Assembly: GCA_003242525.1 (NCBI GenBank)
Contig: QGUU01000013.1
Location: forward strand, 1-15,136
Length of the DNA stretch: 15,136 nucleotides
DNA from: Pseudomonadota bacterium
Lineage (GTDB): Bacteria > Pseudomonadota > Alphaproteobacteria > Rhizobiales > Rhizobiaceae
Direction of reading: 5' to 3'
The stretch's first letter is position 1; the number at the start of each line of letters is the position of its first letter. The translations under genes and the position numbers were made by a program. The notes beneath the pieces were generated by a model, which saw only the letters and a program-made list of their open reading frames with translations, was not told the DNA's origin and did no database searches. Of this stretch, positions 14,834-15,136 are shown piece after piece.

Positions 14834-15136
14834 ATGCGGTCCCTCCGCCTTCTCTTTCTTGCCGTGGCCATAGCTGCCCTGGGTATGGCTTTTGTTCCAG
14901 CCTCGACGGCACAGGCGGTGGAGAGTGGCGCCGGTGCGCTCATTGCCGACCAGCAGAAAGCGCTGGAGGAAATAACCGCCCGCGTCGATCAACTGGAAAG
15001 GCAGATCGACCAGGACAGGGGCAACGACGAAAAACTGGTGCATATACGGCTCCAGCTGGAGGATTTGACCCGGCAGGTGCTGCATACGGCGGTCGCCTTT
15101 CGGCCACGCCTCGCCGAAATCAACACCCGGCTGGAG
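14834..15136 (+). CDS. Exported protein, probable N-terminus of a DUF3772/MscS-type mechanosensitive channel, 3' end missing
   Basis: The frame is open from ATG 14834 to the window edge, giving 101 residues. Residues 1-28 look like a signal peptide: Arg at 2 and 5, a hydrophobic core (LLFLAVAIAALGMAFV), and a likely cleavage after AQA at 28. Residues about 38-80 are charged and heptad-like (ALEEITARVDQLERQID, then IRLQLEDLTRQVL), suggesting a periplasmic coiled coil. VAFRPRLAEINTRLE is the kind of sequence found at the start of DUF3772 domains in large MscS-type channels of alphaproteobacteria. The membrane and channel parts lie beyond the window, so the channel call is provisional. A TTG at 14813 is in frame but would spoil the signal peptide. 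It is divergent from soxB and probably unrelated to sarcosine metabolism. Confidence 0.65.
   Translation, partial: MRSLRLLFLAVAIAALGMAFVPASTAQAVESGAGALIADQQKALEEITARVDQLERQIDQDRGNDEKLVHIRLQLEDLTRQVLHTAVAFRPRLAEINTRLE

Noticed and set aside
14628..14912. Upstream extension of soxB
   Set aside because: The extra residues lack similarity to SoxB N-termini and would cover the divergent promoter region and the start of the channel gene.

Overview
The window is GC-rich and densely coding. The genes look alphaproteobacterial, most like a Hyphomicrobiales (Rhizobiales) member of the Mesorhizobium/Aminobacter/Chelativorans type. That placement rests on protein style, the presence of a heterotetrameric sarcosine oxidase operon, GcvT-fused demethylases and a DUF3772-type mechanosensitive channel; no marker gene is present to fix it. 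No rRNA, tRNA, CRISPR or insertion sequence was seen. The longest gap between genes is about 206 bases, so there is no large non-coding stretch.

Layout. (1) Positions 1-1732, plus strand: the 3' part of a GlcD-like FAD-binding oxidase gene, then a flavodoxin-fold NAD(P)H oxidoreductase. They are joined by a curious six-codon open frame linked to both by ATGA overlaps. (2) Positions 1786-8547, minus strand: a four-gene operon, read in the order XRE-cupin regulator, GcvT-fused FAD demethylase B, AruH-like aminotransferase, GcvT-fused FAD demethylase A. Gaps are 21, 1 and 35 bases. (3) Positions 8685-9398, plus strand: a nitroreductase divergent from the regulator. (4) Positions 9453-14627, minus strand: a complete soxBDAG operon for heterotetrameric sarcosine oxidase, with a GTG start for soxA and coupled overlaps. 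(5) Positions 14834 to the end, plus strand: the N-terminus of an exported, probably MscS-type, channel protein.

How it fits together. SoxBDAG oxidises sarcosine to glycine and hands the methyl group to tetrahydrofolate as 5,10-methylene-THF. The two 814/817-residue proteins of the second operon have the same logic in one chain: an FAD amine-oxidase half with the covalent-flavin Trp-His motif, and a GcvT-like folate half. With a transaminase that closely resembles arginine:pyruvate transaminase AruH, and an XRE regulator with a small-molecule-sensing cupin domain, the second operon looks like a catabolic module. It would strip N-methyl groups from an amino acid or related amine and then deaminate it. 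The true substrate cannot be read from the sequence. This operon is the best candidate here for an undescribed pathway. The two demethylases also differ at two positions of the folate site, suggesting that they do not do the same job. Seven of the ten genes appear to encode flavoproteins or flavin-binding subunits.
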